Below are positions 53,320-62,102 of a stretch of DNA of 63,318 bases, one piece after another. Location of the stretch: positions 1 to 63,318 of the forward strand of contig NZ_AUGT01000029.1 of assembly GCF_000422805.1 (NCBI RefSeq). The letters run 5' to 3'. Below the pieces are notes generated by a model, which saw only the letters and a program-made list of their open reading frames with translations, made no database searches and was not told where the DNA came from. Source of the DNA: Nocardioides halotolerans DSM 19273 (GTDB lineage Bacteria; Actinomycetota; Actinomycetes; Propionibacteriales; Nocardioidaceae). Positions within the stretch are counted from its first letter, which is position 1, and every line of letters begins with the position of its first letter. The position numbers and the translations under genes are program-made.

Positions 53320-53619
53320 GTGCAGATCGAATATGACGACGACTCGCTGCGTCGCCTGGCGGAGGACGTGACCTTTCGCGCTCCCGATTGGAGCGCGGAG
53401 GTGACTCGGTCGTTCCGCAAGAAGATCCAGATCCTCACGGCCGCGACGGACGAACGCGACCTTTCCGCTCTGCGTGGGCTTCGCTTCGAGAAACTGAAGG
53501 GGCCGCGTCGAGGCAGCTACTCCATCCGCCTCAATGACCAGTACCGCCTAATTCTGAGGTTCCGGACCGAACCTTCGGGTCGGATGGTCACCGTTGTCGA
53601 GCTTGTTGACTACCACTGA
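53320..53619 (+). CDS. RelE/HigB-type toxin
   Basis: A 99-residue toxin of the RelE/ParE superfamily (HigB type), probably an mRNA interferase acting on ribosomes. The central basic strand GLRFEKLKGPRRGSYSIRLND and a C-terminal basic-acid run match. The GTG at 53320 starts it, 13 bp after dyad 2. Directly downstream lies a HigA-type antitoxin gene. The toxin-first order is typical of higBA. Confidence 0.85.
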   Translation: MQIEYDDDSLRRLAEDVTFRAPDWSAEVTRSFRKKIQILTAATDERDLSALRGLRFEKLKGPRRGSYSIRLNDQYRLILRFRTEPSGRMVTVVELVDYH

Positions 53620-53631
53620 AAGGAGGCCCTG

Positions 53632-54708
53632 ATGACAAACAGCCTTGCTGAGGCCTTCCCCGCAGGAGAGTTCCTCGCCGACGAGCTCGACGCTCGGGGC
53701 TGGACTCAGGCCGAGTTCGCCGAGATCCTCGATCGGCCCGCTCAGTTCGTTTCCGAAATCGTCTCCGGAAAGAAGGAGATAACTCGCGAGTCTGCAGTGC
53801 AGATCGCAGCAGCGCTTGGGACGTCGCCTGAATACTGGCTCAACCTGCAGAACGCGTACCTGCTTTGGAATCAGCGAAACGACACCAACGTCCAAGCTCA
53901 GCTCGACGCGGTGCGCCTGCGCGCCCGCCTCCAAGAACTCGCTCCAATGTCCTTGCTCGAGAAGCGCGGGCTCATCAACGGCGGGACGTTGTCCGCTCAA
54001 CGTAAGGCGCTCGAAAAGCTGTTCAATGTCGATGACATCTTTGAGGAGCCAGCACTGCTGATCGCGGCACGGCGAGCGAATCCGACCGAGCCCGTGGTCA
54101 ACACGCAGTTGGCCTGGGCGGCCTGCGCGCGCCGGATCGCCGACAAGCTCAAGGTCGCGCCGTACGACGCCCAAGGGCTCGAGGCCGTGGCAGCGCAAGT
54201 TACGTCTATGGCCAAAGCGCCCGCGGGAGTACGACGCCTTCCTTCGGCGTTCGCCGACGTTGGCGTACGCCTCGTCTACCTCGAGGCCTTCCCGGCGAGC
54301 AAGATCGATGGATGCTCGCTGAGTCACGACGACGGCGGACCAGTCATCTGCATTTCGGGCCGTGGCAAGCGCCTGGACAAGGTCCTATACACGATCCTGC
54401 ATGAAGCCGCTCACATCCATTGCGGACACCTCGAGAAGGAGCCCTACATCGTCGATGACCAAGAGCGACGTCCAACTTTGGGGCTCGAAGACGAAGCCGA
54501 TCGAGTTGCCGCGGCGTGGGTTCTGCCAACGCCACTTCCTCAGGTGCCAGATCGGGTGACGGCTCCCTGGATCACTGCCGAAGCTAACGAGATCGGCGTC
54601 CATCCCATCGTCCTCATCGGTCAACTGCAGAACGCTGGAAGGCTCCCTTGGCGAACCACCTTGGTGAAGGGCGCCCCCTCTGTAACCGAGCACCTTTCCG
54701 CCTGGTAA
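53632..54708 (+). CDS. HigA-type antitoxin fused to ImmA/IrrE peptidase domain
   Basis: A 358-residue protein. Residues 10-80 are an XRE/HigA HTH (WTQAEFAEILDRPAQFVSEI) and residues 230-345 an ImmA/IrrE zinc-peptidase domain with HEAAH (His257-Glu258-x2-His261) and a downstream Glu. The ATG at 53632 has AAAGGAGG upstream, 12 bp after the toxin stop. It should neutralise the toxin and repress the operon, and may relieve repression by self-cleavage or by cleaving another repressor. Confidence 0.85.
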   Translation: MTNSLAEAFPAGEFLADELDARGWTQAEFAEILDRPAQFVSEIVSGKKEITRESAVQIAAALGTSPEYWLNLQNAYLLWNQRNDTNVQAQLDAVRLRARLQELAPMSLLEKRGLINGGTLSAQRKALEKLFNVDDIFEEPALLIAARRANPTEPVVNTQLAWAACARRIADKLKVAPYDAQGLEAVAAQVTSMAKAPAGVRRLPSAFADVGVRLVYLEAFPASKIDGCSLSHDDGGPVICISGRGKRLDKVLYTILHEAAHIHCGHLEKEPYIVDDQERRPTLGLEDEADRVAAAWVLPTPLPQVPDRVTAPWITAEANEIGVHPIVLIGQLQNAGRLPWRTTLVKGAPSVTEHLSAW

Positions 54709-54855
54709 GCCCCGCTCTGACCCAAGGCCGTGTCTCGGCGCGACCAACTCGCACCAACATGCGGATCTGCCGCGCCTAGCGGCCTACCTGAATCCAGCAT
54801 GTTCTTGAGCCTCTGACGACGACCCTCCGGCACTTCGCGTCCGCGCGCATAGAGC

Positions 54856-55938
54856 GTGCGCGATGCTCGTCGCGTGAGGATTCGACGATGGCCGCTCTTG
54901 ATGCGGGTTGCCTTTATCGCGGCCGGTCTCGGCAGTGCCTTGGGCTACTACGGCGCATCCGTTGCGCTGAATGCGGAGCCGCCTGATCCAGCATCAACGG
55001 GCTGGATCGCCGTCCTCACACCCATTTCCACGCTCGAGTCGGACGTTCAAGTGCGGGTCAACGCGTTTGCGCTGGACCACCGCACCGACCCGAGAATGGC
55101 GTACGGGCTCTCGCTTTGCGGAGCCGATTCGTTCTCGGGCTACTTCCTGATCGGCGGCGGCGCACGCCTTTTGACTCAAGACATCGAGGCGAGTCCTAAC
55201 ACGGTGCGAAGCCTGGTCCCTGGCGACATTGAGGTCGACGATGTCGGCACCGGGCAGCGACTGAAGTTCAAGGACGTGCAGGTCCTTGAAGTGGAAATAG
55301 GCTCGCTCCCACCTTGCGTCGGTGCCGTCAGCGAACAGACTTTCGTCGGAACCGGCTTTCGGGTCGAGGGGATTGCCTCGGAGCCTGTAGTTACGAGTCC
55401 GTCAACGGGCGTCTTCGACAGCGCCGTACAGCGGTGGTCGATGCCGTACGTAGGCAGTTTGCCGGGCACGGGAAACAGACTCGGCGAATTCCGAGTCGCG
55501 GGTGCCCTCGACGGCTCCTATGTACGACCTCGATTGTTGGCTGTCGACGTGGACGCTGGAACCCTCTCGTCCGGGATGGAACTCGATCAACCGCGCCCAG
55601 CTCCGCTCGACTCCGACGTTGCATCCTGGTTCGAGAATGCGCCCATTCAGGCGACCACGAAGGTGCGTGAGCCGGCGAAGTTGAGCTCGCTCCAGCGATG
55701 GTCGGCGCTGTTCGCAGTAGGTCTCGGCGTTTTTGGTTCAATCGTCGCGTCCATGCTCCTCGAGTGGACGCGAACGAGTGGTCATCGACCAGAAGCTCGT
55801 GAAGCCGCGACACTTGGGCCCCTCGACGAACCTCTTCGGGATCCCGAAGCGCGCCGGACCGGAGTTTGGCTCTTAGCCGTGCCATTGCTCGTCTTGGCCT
55901 ACCTGTTGCGCCGGGCACGCGGAGGGCATCGCCCGTGA
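54856..55938 (+). CDS. membrane protein of unknown function
   Basis: A 360-residue protein with an N-terminal helix (about 15-35), an extracytoplasmic beta-rich domain with two cysteines (CGAD, PPCVG), a transmembrane helix around 285-305, and a C-terminal hydrophobic helix (WLLAVPLLVLAYLL) near 340. Not recognised. GTG 54856 and GTG 54874 are alternative starts; neither has a good ribosome site. It is in the same direction as the higA gene, 147 bp behind it. Confidence 0.6.
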   Translation: MRDARRVRIRRWPLLMRVAFIAAGLGSALGYYGASVALNAEPPDPASTGWIAVLTPISTLESDVQVRVNAFALDHRTDPRMAYGLSLCGADSFSGYFLIGGGARLLTQDIEASPNTVRSLVPGDIEVDDVGTGQRLKFKDVQVLEVEIGSLPPCVGAVSEQTFVGTGFRVEGIASEPVVTSPSTGVFDSAVQRWSMPYVGSLPGTGNRLGEFRVAGALDGSYVRPRLLAVDVDAGTLSSGMELDQPRPAPLDSDVASWFENAPIQATTKVREPAKLSSLQRWSALFAVGLGVFGSIVASMLLEWTRTSGHRPEAREAATLGPLDEPLRDPEARRTGVWLLAVPLLVLAYLLRRARGGHRP

Positions 55939-56177
55939 CGCTGCCGAGGTCGCCGTCTCTATCGTCATGCATCGCGTGGCCGACGCCGCTGCGACAGAGG
56001 TTCCCGTGGCTATGCACGGATCTGCCGCATGGCGCGCGTCGGCGCGCGGATCTGGCCGCTAACCGGGCCGCCGCCGACTCGGCCCGAACGGGTGTACCGC
56101 GTCGCTGGCGATCACCCCGGCTAAGTCGGCCGTGCCGCCAACCGGTTCCGGGGACAGTCGACCATGAGATCTCTCGA

Positions 56178-57311
56178 TCAGCCGTCGACGACCTGTCTAC
56201 TTGTTCGCTCCGCGTAGCTCATGTGAATGATCTGGAAGTACTCGCGGAAGCCGATGCCAGCCAGCCGTTTCCCGGGGCCGCCAGCGGGTGGAGTGGTGAG
56301 TGGGAAACGCATCCCAAGTGGTGAGGCCGAGTCGATGTCAGCCGGCCTGGGGCCGCCGACGGGGAGATCGGGACAGGTCGGTGGCGCCAAGTGGTCCGGC
56401 AGGTCCGCCCGATCTGCGAAGTGTTCGATCGCCGCGACGTGGAACATCGCTCCATGTGCCGTCGCCAGCATGTAGGCCTCCGCCAGGAGTGCGGCCGGAT
56501 TGAGGCGAAGCTGTGTCAGCTCGAGTCCTTGTCCGTGTCCGTCGACCTTCGGACTGGCCAGGAGCTCGACCACGGGCTGATCGAAGATGTCGATCGCGCC
56601 AGCACCGGTCAGGGCACTGAGTGGCACCGAGCCGTCCTCGTTCGGCGGAGTGGTCGTGAAGGTGATCTTCAGGTCAGCGCGGGCTCGGACGGCGAGTCCG
56701 TGCTTGACCTTGTTGTGAGCCGCCTGGAAGTCGATCTCTGCCGGGCTCAATAGTCTTCCTGCGTAAGCGAGCCACTCGCCGTAGACGTTCGCCGCGTCGA
56801 CCACGTCGGCATTGCTGCGCGCTTCCTCGCGGAACTCTGGCGGCACAACCGAGTGGAAGAGCCGCTCTCCGGCATCCGGGCTCGCAGCGCCTTCGCGCAG
56901 CCGCCCGATCACATCGACGATCTGTTGCGGCCCCCCGGCGATCTCTCCCCACAAGCAGCCCACAGACGCAGCCTCGCTGGGGACTAGGCGGGCGCAAGCA
57001 AGGCGGAGCAGCGACTCGGCGGCATGGTGCCGAACGGAGAGAGCGTCCGTCGCGACTTGGGCATACACATCGAGATCCTTGAAGGGACCCTTGGCCGCGT
57101 CGCGCTGAAGGTAGGCGTTGAACTCGGCGCGGATGGTCCCCTCGCCCGGCGGCTCATTGTCCGGAGCCACTGCGCGCTCATGCCAGGCCAGCAAAGAGCC
57201 GATCCGGGACCGGAAGTACTCGAAGGGGTCTGAAGCTAGGAAGGTGTCGTCGAGCTGGCGCGCCTGTTCTGAGGTCAGAACTGGCCCGAGGGGCGGTGGG
57301 TACACGCCCAT
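56178..57311 (-). CDS. hypothetical island protein, partner of the nuclease gene
   Basis: A 377-residue mostly helical protein, not recognised. It contains a Phe-rich region (FLASDPFEYFRSRIGSLL) near residue 30, and a later beta-rich part. No known catalytic motif is seen. The ATG at 57311 is chosen without a good ribosome site. It is 46 bp from the PD-(D/E)XK-like gene upstream in the same direction, so the two probably act together. Confidence 0.55.
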   Translation of the reverse strand: MGVYPPPLGPVLTSEQARQLDDTFLASDPFEYFRSRIGSLLAWHERAVAPDNEPPGEGTIRAEFNAYLQRDAAKGPFKDLDVYAQVATDALSVRHHAAESLLRLACARLVPSEAASVGCLWGEIAGGPQQIVDVIGRLREGAASPDAGERLFHSVVPPEFREEARSNADVVDAANVYGEWLAYAGRLLSPAEIDFQAAHNKVKHGLAVRARADLKITFTTTPPNEDGSVPLSALTGAGAIDIFDQPVVELLASPKVDGHGQGLELTQLRLNPAALLAEAYMLATAHGAMFHVAAIEHFADRADLPDHLAPPTCPDLPVGGPRPADIDSASPLGMRFPLTTPPAGGPGKRLAGIGFREYFQIIHMSYAERTSRQVVDG

Positions 57312-57357
57312 GACGGTATGGCCGTCCACCGACAATTCGAGCGAGCGGAGCGATGCG

Positions 57358-58803
57358 TCATGGCTGTTTGCTGGGGCGCGCCGATCCGAAGTTCGAGTGG
57401 GTAGTGCCGATCTGTTGCCCATCGCTAGCGGATGGCTCCTCGCACCCGGCGGCATACTCCTCCGGGCCATCTTGAGAGGACAGGGAAGTGGACACGAGCG
57501 CGGCAGGGGTTTCCTGTACCAACACGGGCTCGCGCATGCGGGGTGGCGCGGCCGACCAAGCCTTGAGGTCTTGGACCACCTCGGCGTAGAACGCGTCCAC
57601 GAGATCGAGGACGGAGTCGATGAACCCACCTCGCCCTCGGCCACGTTTGACCCCCATCGGCGCCGACATCGCCACCTGGAACCCGCGAAGGTCTCGCTTG
57701 GGGTCGGCAATGAGGAGGGTCGGATCCTTGCGAACCTTGCCGAGTAGCTCTGTTGCACCGGCGCCTCGGGCATTCGCAACAAACGCTTCGAGTCGCACAG
57801 AGTCCGGCGCGCCCTTGAGCTGACGCACAAGCCAGTTGACCCGGGTCTGGGCCCTGCCTTCGCGAGGTGCGTCGATGTCGACCGATGCGGTGATGCGTCC
57901 TGCTCGCAGGTCGGCGGTGACATGGATGGGTGCCACGGCGTAGGGGATTCGGATGGCGCCGCTCAGCAGGCCCTGCCCGACCATTCCCTGTAGCAGGGAC
58001 TGTGCACGGACACCCGGCTCAGCCTGCTCCTTGCGACTTAGCACGGGCAGGACCTCCGTGCCGAGCTGGCGGCCGAGGCGGAGGCTGGCGTAGCGGAGCA
58101 GCGCGTCAAACCGGCTGACTACCTCGGGGGCGGCCCTGTCCGATGCCCGCAGGGTCCCCGCGGTCACGGCCTCGCGGATCGAGACCCAGTGCTGGCCCAT
58201 GTCTTCCAGCTCCATGGCTCCGGAGCGAGGATGCTCGAGGTAGCGGATGAGCTCACCGAGGATCCACGCCTGCTCGGGGTCGGAGACACCGCGGTGCTCC
58301 TTCTGCATCACGGCTGTGGAGAGCAGGTAAGTCCAGGACCAGTGATGGAGGTCGACTTTGCGCAGCTTGCGTTTGTCGACCTTGGTCGGGTGCTGACCGG
58401 CGATGGGTGGGATCTCGTTGCTGATCGTGATGAGGGCGTCGAAACCCTGCTCGTGGGCGATGTCCAGATAGTTCTCGAGCTGTTGTGCCTCCAGCTCACT
58501 CTTGCCCGTCTTGACCTCGACCAGCGCCGTCCAAATCCGGGCGCCGCGGCTGACTCGGATGAGACCGTCCGGGTAGCACCGCTTCTCGCCCAACGTGAAG
58601 GGCACCTCGATGTAGGTTTCGAGGCTCCCGGCCGGCGCGTTGAGTGGCCCGAGGACCGCCTTGCTGAACTCCTTGACGATCCCCATCACGGCAAGCAGGG
58701 CGGAGGTCGCTCTGCGTTCCTGCTCCGCAGCACCCGAGATCCCGGACGTAGGGATCAACCGAGCCTCATGCCAAGTCTCTTCGGTCACGATCATGGCCTC
58801 CAT
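57358..58803 (-). CDS. PD-(D/E)XK nuclease-like protein
   Basis: A 481-residue protein with a nuclease-type core: Asp79 in YPDGLI and Glu96-Val-Lys98 in ALVEVKTG, the PD-(D/E)XK pattern, then QQLENYLDIAHEQGFDALITISNE. Similar proteins appear in actinobacteria as 'stress response' proteins. The C-terminal half is helical and without a known domain. The ATG at 58803 is chosen; 58794 is an alternative. It is the first gene of a two-gene operon with the 377-residue protein. Confidence 0.7.
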   Translation of the reverse strand: MEAMIVTEETWHEARLIPTSGISGAAEQERRATSALLAVMGIVKEFSKAVLGPLNAPAGSLETYIEVPFTLGEKRCYPDGLIRVSRGARIWTALVEVKTGKSELEAQQLENYLDIAHEQGFDALITISNEIPPIAGQHPTKVDKRKLRKVDLHHWSWTYLLSTAVMQKEHRGVSDPEQAWILGELIRYLEHPRSGAMELEDMGQHWVSIREAVTAGTLRASDRAAPEVVSRFDALLRYASLRLGRQLGTEVLPVLSRKEQAEPGVRAQSLLQGMVGQGLLSGAIRIPYAVAPIHVTADLRAGRITASVDIDAPREGRAQTRVNWLVRQLKGAPDSVRLEAFVANARGAGATELLGKVRKDPTLLIADPKRDLRGFQVAMSAPMGVKRGRGRGGFIDSVLDLVDAFYAEVVQDLKAWSAAPPRMREPVLVQETPAALVSTSLSSQDGPEEYAAGCEEPSASDGQQIGTTHSNFGSARPSKQP

Positions 58804-59036
58804 AACACTCGCCGCGGCTTGCAGAGTAGGACGCCGGAGCCCGCTCTGCGTCAAGAACGACTCGACGGGTCAAGCGGGGCACATCGCTGGGCCGCGGGTT
58901 GCGCGCTGCTGACGACGCCCGACTGATGATTTGAGAACTGGGCCTGGAGCGGATGCAGATCTCGCTAGGAACCGACGCGACGATGAGACACGAGCAATCA
59001 CTGACAAGGCCGCCGCAGCGTGCCTACGCTGCGGCC

Positions 59037-59642
59037 ATGCGACGGGGACTGGTCTACGCAGGTGCGGCGATTGTGCTACTCAGCGGGTGCGCGGACGACT
59101 CAGGGGATCCGGACGCGACGCCGACGGCGACCGTCACGGTCACAGAGACCGCCCCGGCTATCGAACCGGAGCCAGAGCCCACGCCCAGCGAGGACGACGA
59201 CCCGTACGCCCCGAACATTGGCGATCGGGCGCTGAAGATCGGCGATACCCGCGTGGGTCAGGCCATCCGGACCACGCTGAAGAGCGTGAAGTATCCCTAC
59301 CCGCCGGACTACGCTCGCGAGCCCGACGCCGGGAACGACTTCGTGGGCCTCGAATTGGAGCAGTGTTTCGACGAGGACGCAGAGGTAGATCCGGAGTACC
59401 CGGACACGACGACGTACAACGGCGACTGGGTGGTGTTGGACCCGCAAGGTTTCGAGTACGGCGGCGATGGCTCGAGTTGGAGCGACTGGCCGGCGCCCAA
59501 GTTCCCGGAGTCCGTCACTCTGAATCCCGGGCGCTGCTACAAGGGCTGGATATCACTCCAGGCTCCGAAGGGCACCAAGATCGTTTCGGTGGTCTGGCGG
59601 CCGGGGGGAACGGAGACCGCCGAGTGGCTACCGAAGGATTAG
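59037..59642 (+). CDS. putative lipoprotein with beta-rich domain
   Basis: A 201-residue protein with a lipoprotein signal: the lipobox LLSGC puts the lipid-modified Cys at residue 18. A Thr/Glu/Pro-rich linker to about 57 leads to a domain of about 140 residues with DUF4352-like beta strands and two cysteines (EQCFDED, GRCYKGW). It sits on the outer face of the membrane. The ATG at 59037 is preferred over one 28 codons upstream because it begins the signal peptide. Confidence 0.75.
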   Translation: MRRGLVYAGAAIVLLSGCADDSGDPDATPTATVTVTETAPAIEPEPEPTPSEDDDPYAPNIGDRALKIGDTRVGQAIRTTLKSVKYPYPPDYAREPDAGNDFVGLELEQCFDEDAEVDPEYPDTTTYNGDWVVLDPQGFEYGGDGSSWSDWPAPKFPESVTLNPGRCYKGWISLQAPKGTKIVSVVWRPGGTETAEWLPKD

Positions 59643-59943
59643 TCGCGGCACTCTGACCGCTGCGTTTCTCGTTTCGCGAGCGTCACGCAGAGGACAGGCC
59701 TCGTTCCTGGTGTCAGAGACTTGTTCGCCAGGATCTGCTGCAACCGGTGAAAAATAGGGCACGCACCAATGACGAGTTCGCTGCTCACCGCCACTCGGCG
59801 ATCCTTGCATGGAACAGATCCGCGGACGCAGGTGCCGATGGATGAGCCATCCGGATCTAGCCGCGATGAGTGCTGCAACTGCCGGTCGCGAGGGCGTCCA
59901 CACCTCTGAGTTCACCGAATGGAGGTTTGGCGCAGGTGCCGTC
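59643..59943. other. non-coding stretch with terminator hairpin
   Basis: No gene is supported. Hairpin CTGCGT ... ACGCAG (59660-59690), with an inner CTCG/CGAG, follows the lipoprotein stop by 18 bp and is probably its terminator. The word CGGATCTAGCCGC (about 59861-59873) resembles a motif that recurs in other spacers of the island. Confidence 0.45.
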
Positions 59944-61365
59944 CTAGCCGCCGCTGCGATCGTCGACAGCGGTGAGGCTCGGACAGGTGGGACGGTAGTG
60001 TCCCGCCTCGCCGCAATTGCCGCACCGGCGGGCGACAGGGGACGCGTCAGCGGTGGCCGCTCGTGTCGACGCCTCGGCACCGGATCCGGCCGAGGCTTCA
60101 ACCGGGCTCGGTGGGGACGACGTCATTTTATCCGTAGGCGTGAGGTCGTCGAAGTAGTCGGGAACACCGAGTGCCTTCGCGGCTCGTGTGAGCTCTCTCA
60201 GCTCAGCGGCGGTCAGCTCGTCGTCGGTGAATGCTGCTTCGCGCATCGTCTCCAGGAAGCGCTTGTTGAGGCCCTCCACGTCGCGTCGGCTCATCCCCCC
60301 TTCGCCGGCCAGCGACCCGAGGGCCTGAGCCTCATCGCGGGTGATCTGGCCGTCTTCCATGGCAGCACACAGCAACTCGTAGTAGGCCTCGCTGGCCGCG
60401 TCGGGCACGTCCCCCGCGATCACGGGCAGTTTGGTCAACAGTGAGGACATCCAGCCGGAGCCCTTGCGAAGCCCTCGGACTTTGTTCACCACCCTTGGCG
60501 GGAGGACGGGGCCCCCGTTCCAATGGAACACATCGCTCCCATAGAGCAACGGCTTCCCATAGATGGCTAGGGCGTGGTTGAGAACGACGGCGGTCGCGAT
60601 GACGTGGTCGCGGGACACATAGGTGGTCAACGGGATGTTGAGCTCGCGAGCCAGCGTGGGAAGCTTCCGATTTGGGAGATCGCCCATGGTCCGCTCGGTC
60701 AGCCAAAGCGTGCACAGGCCTGGCATTCGCAGGTCGGCGTAGCCCGCCCGGCGGAGTTCTGCGGCCAAGAACTCCTCGTCGAACGGCGCGTTGTGTGCCA
60801 CGACTACTGCGCCGTCGAGCTGCGACAGCAGGTATGGAGCGATCTGGGCGAACGTAGGGGCCTCTGAAACATCCGCGTCGTTGATCTTGTGAATGAACGG
60901 AACGCCGGTGTTGCGGCCCGGGTTGACGAGCGTCGACCAAGCCTCTCCAACCGTGCCGTCGGCCTCGACGCGGACCAGCGCCACTTCGATCACTCGGTCA
61001 GCCCCACGGGGAGCCAAACCGGTTGTCTGGAAGTCGATCACCGCGTACGGACCGCTGAACTGGTGTGGGCCGTGACTGGCACGATCGCCGCCGTAGGTGA
61101 ACAGGACGCCGTGCATGCCGGCCTCGGCGAATGGGATGCGGTGGCGGACAGGTGCCGGGACATTGGACTGACTCGGCCACGACGACGAGCCACCTGCACT
61201 TGATGGGCTAGGGGGCCTCGTCGACGGCGAGGCCACCCTGCTGTTGGGCACATCTGGCCGATGTGACGCGGATGGCGGCATGTGGGACGACTTACCTCGA
61301 ACCACGCGGAGAAGGCCCAGGGTGCCCGCGACGACGAGGACGAGACAGATCACGACAGTGGCCAC
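59944..61365 (-). CDS. membrane-anchored degenerate DEDD exonuclease with CCHC zinc knuckle
   Basis: A 473-residue protein. An N-terminal transmembrane helix (2-22) and a Ser/Pro-rich linker lead to a DnaQ-like exonuclease domain (about 105-270). Its ExoI motif is Asp111-Phe-Gln113 instead of D-x-E, ExoII has HNAPFDEEF, and ExoIII lacks the usual H-x4-D (Tyr and His occupy the positions). The C terminus carries a perfect CCHC zinc knuckle, Cys448-x2-Cys451-x4-His456-x4-Cys461. The nuclease activity is probably lost; nucleic-acid binding at the membrane is the inferred role. GTG at 61365. Confidence 0.75.
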   Translation of the reverse strand: MATVVICLVLVVAGTLGLLRVVRGKSSHMPPSASHRPDVPNSRVASPSTRPPSPSSAGGSSSWPSQSNVPAPVRHRIPFAEAGMHGVLFTYGGDRASHGPHQFSGPYAVIDFQTTGLAPRGADRVIEVALVRVEADGTVGEAWSTLVNPGRNTGVPFIHKINDADVSEAPTFAQIAPYLLSQLDGAVVVAHNAPFDEEFLAAELRRAGYADLRMPGLCTLWLTERTMGDLPNRKLPTLARELNIPLTTYVSRDHVIATAVVLNHALAIYGKPLLYGSDVFHWNGGPVLPPRVVNKVRGLRKGSGWMSSLLTKLPVIAGDVPDAASEAYYELLCAAMEDGQITRDEAQALGSLAGEGGMSRRDVEGLNKRFLETMREAAFTDDELTAAELRELTRAAKALGVPDYFDDLTPTDKMTSSPPSPVEASAGSGAEASTRAATADASPVARRCGNCGEAGHYRPTCPSLTAVDDRSGG

Positions 61366-62102
61366 GTTCGCAGGCTATGTCAGGACTCCCCTGCGACTCC
61401 TCGATCTGCGGGCTCCCGCTCGCACCGCAATGTCATGAAGGCACAGACAAGCAGGTTCGTGCATGCCGCAAACGGGCACCCGAGGCCGCTGAGTGAGAGC
61501 AGAGGGCCGTCGTGTCGACTCACCCGGATCTGCCGCGTCCTACCGCGTGTGAGGTCATCCGAATCTGCCCGCCCGGGCGAACGTCGACCATTCCACGTCA
61601 AGCGGATTCAACGGCTGTACGCCTCGAGCATCAGCTCAAGCGGGCGGGGCTCGCTATTGACTTTGTACGTCGGGTGTCACGCAACTAGTGGCGCGCTCGC
61701 CACGCGGCAGTGCCGCGACCCGCGCCCGAGGATCACGTTCCCGCTGTCGTCGGGAAGCTGCTGTCGCAACCGATGCGCTGGTCTTGACGACCGCTTGCGA
61801 ACACCGTGACAGCTGATATGTAGGTCGTTCCTGTCAATAGGCAGGGTGAGGCGCCCGTCCCGATTGCTCGGGGCGGGCGCCTCTGCTTCGTCGTCTGTGG
61901 TGGTGGCTGGGCGTGTCTTTCGACGCGCGGTCAGGCTGATATGCGCGGGTTGGTTACCGCAGGACGGGCTGTTCGGCTGGAGCGGGTCGCGTGTCTAGGG
62001 TCGAGCGTCGCGCCGATCACTCGGCGTTGCTCATAGCTGTTTCGCGGGTCGCTCCTCGCGCTGCTGCCACCGTCCTCCTCCGACGAAGCAGTCCGGGGTG
62101 GG
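61366..62102. other. long non-coding stretch before the IS110 element
   Basis: 737 bp without a supported gene: short frames are weakly coded and lack ribosome sites. It holds a terminator at 61848-61883, one CGGATCTGCCGC word at 61525-61536, and two CTGATATG words about 120 bp apart (61813, 61931). It may include remains of older insertions and the downstream end of the IS110 element. Confidence 0.4.
61848..61883. terminator. strong intrinsic terminator hairpin
   Basis: GAGGCGCCCG (61848-61857) pairs perfectly with CGGGCGCCTC (61874-61883), with a CCC/GGG continuation inside and an 8-nt loop. It is followed by TGCTTCGTCGTCTG. It stands alone in the non-coding region and could end the IS110 transcript. 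Confidence 0.7.

Noticed and set aside
55391..56017. 208-codon minus-strand frame
   Set aside because: It is antisense to the 360-residue membrane protein gene and has no recognisable features.
61282..61809. 175-codon plus-strand frame in the non-coding stretch
   Set aside because: It starts inside the exonuclease gene's opposite strand, lacks a ribosome site and has no domain.
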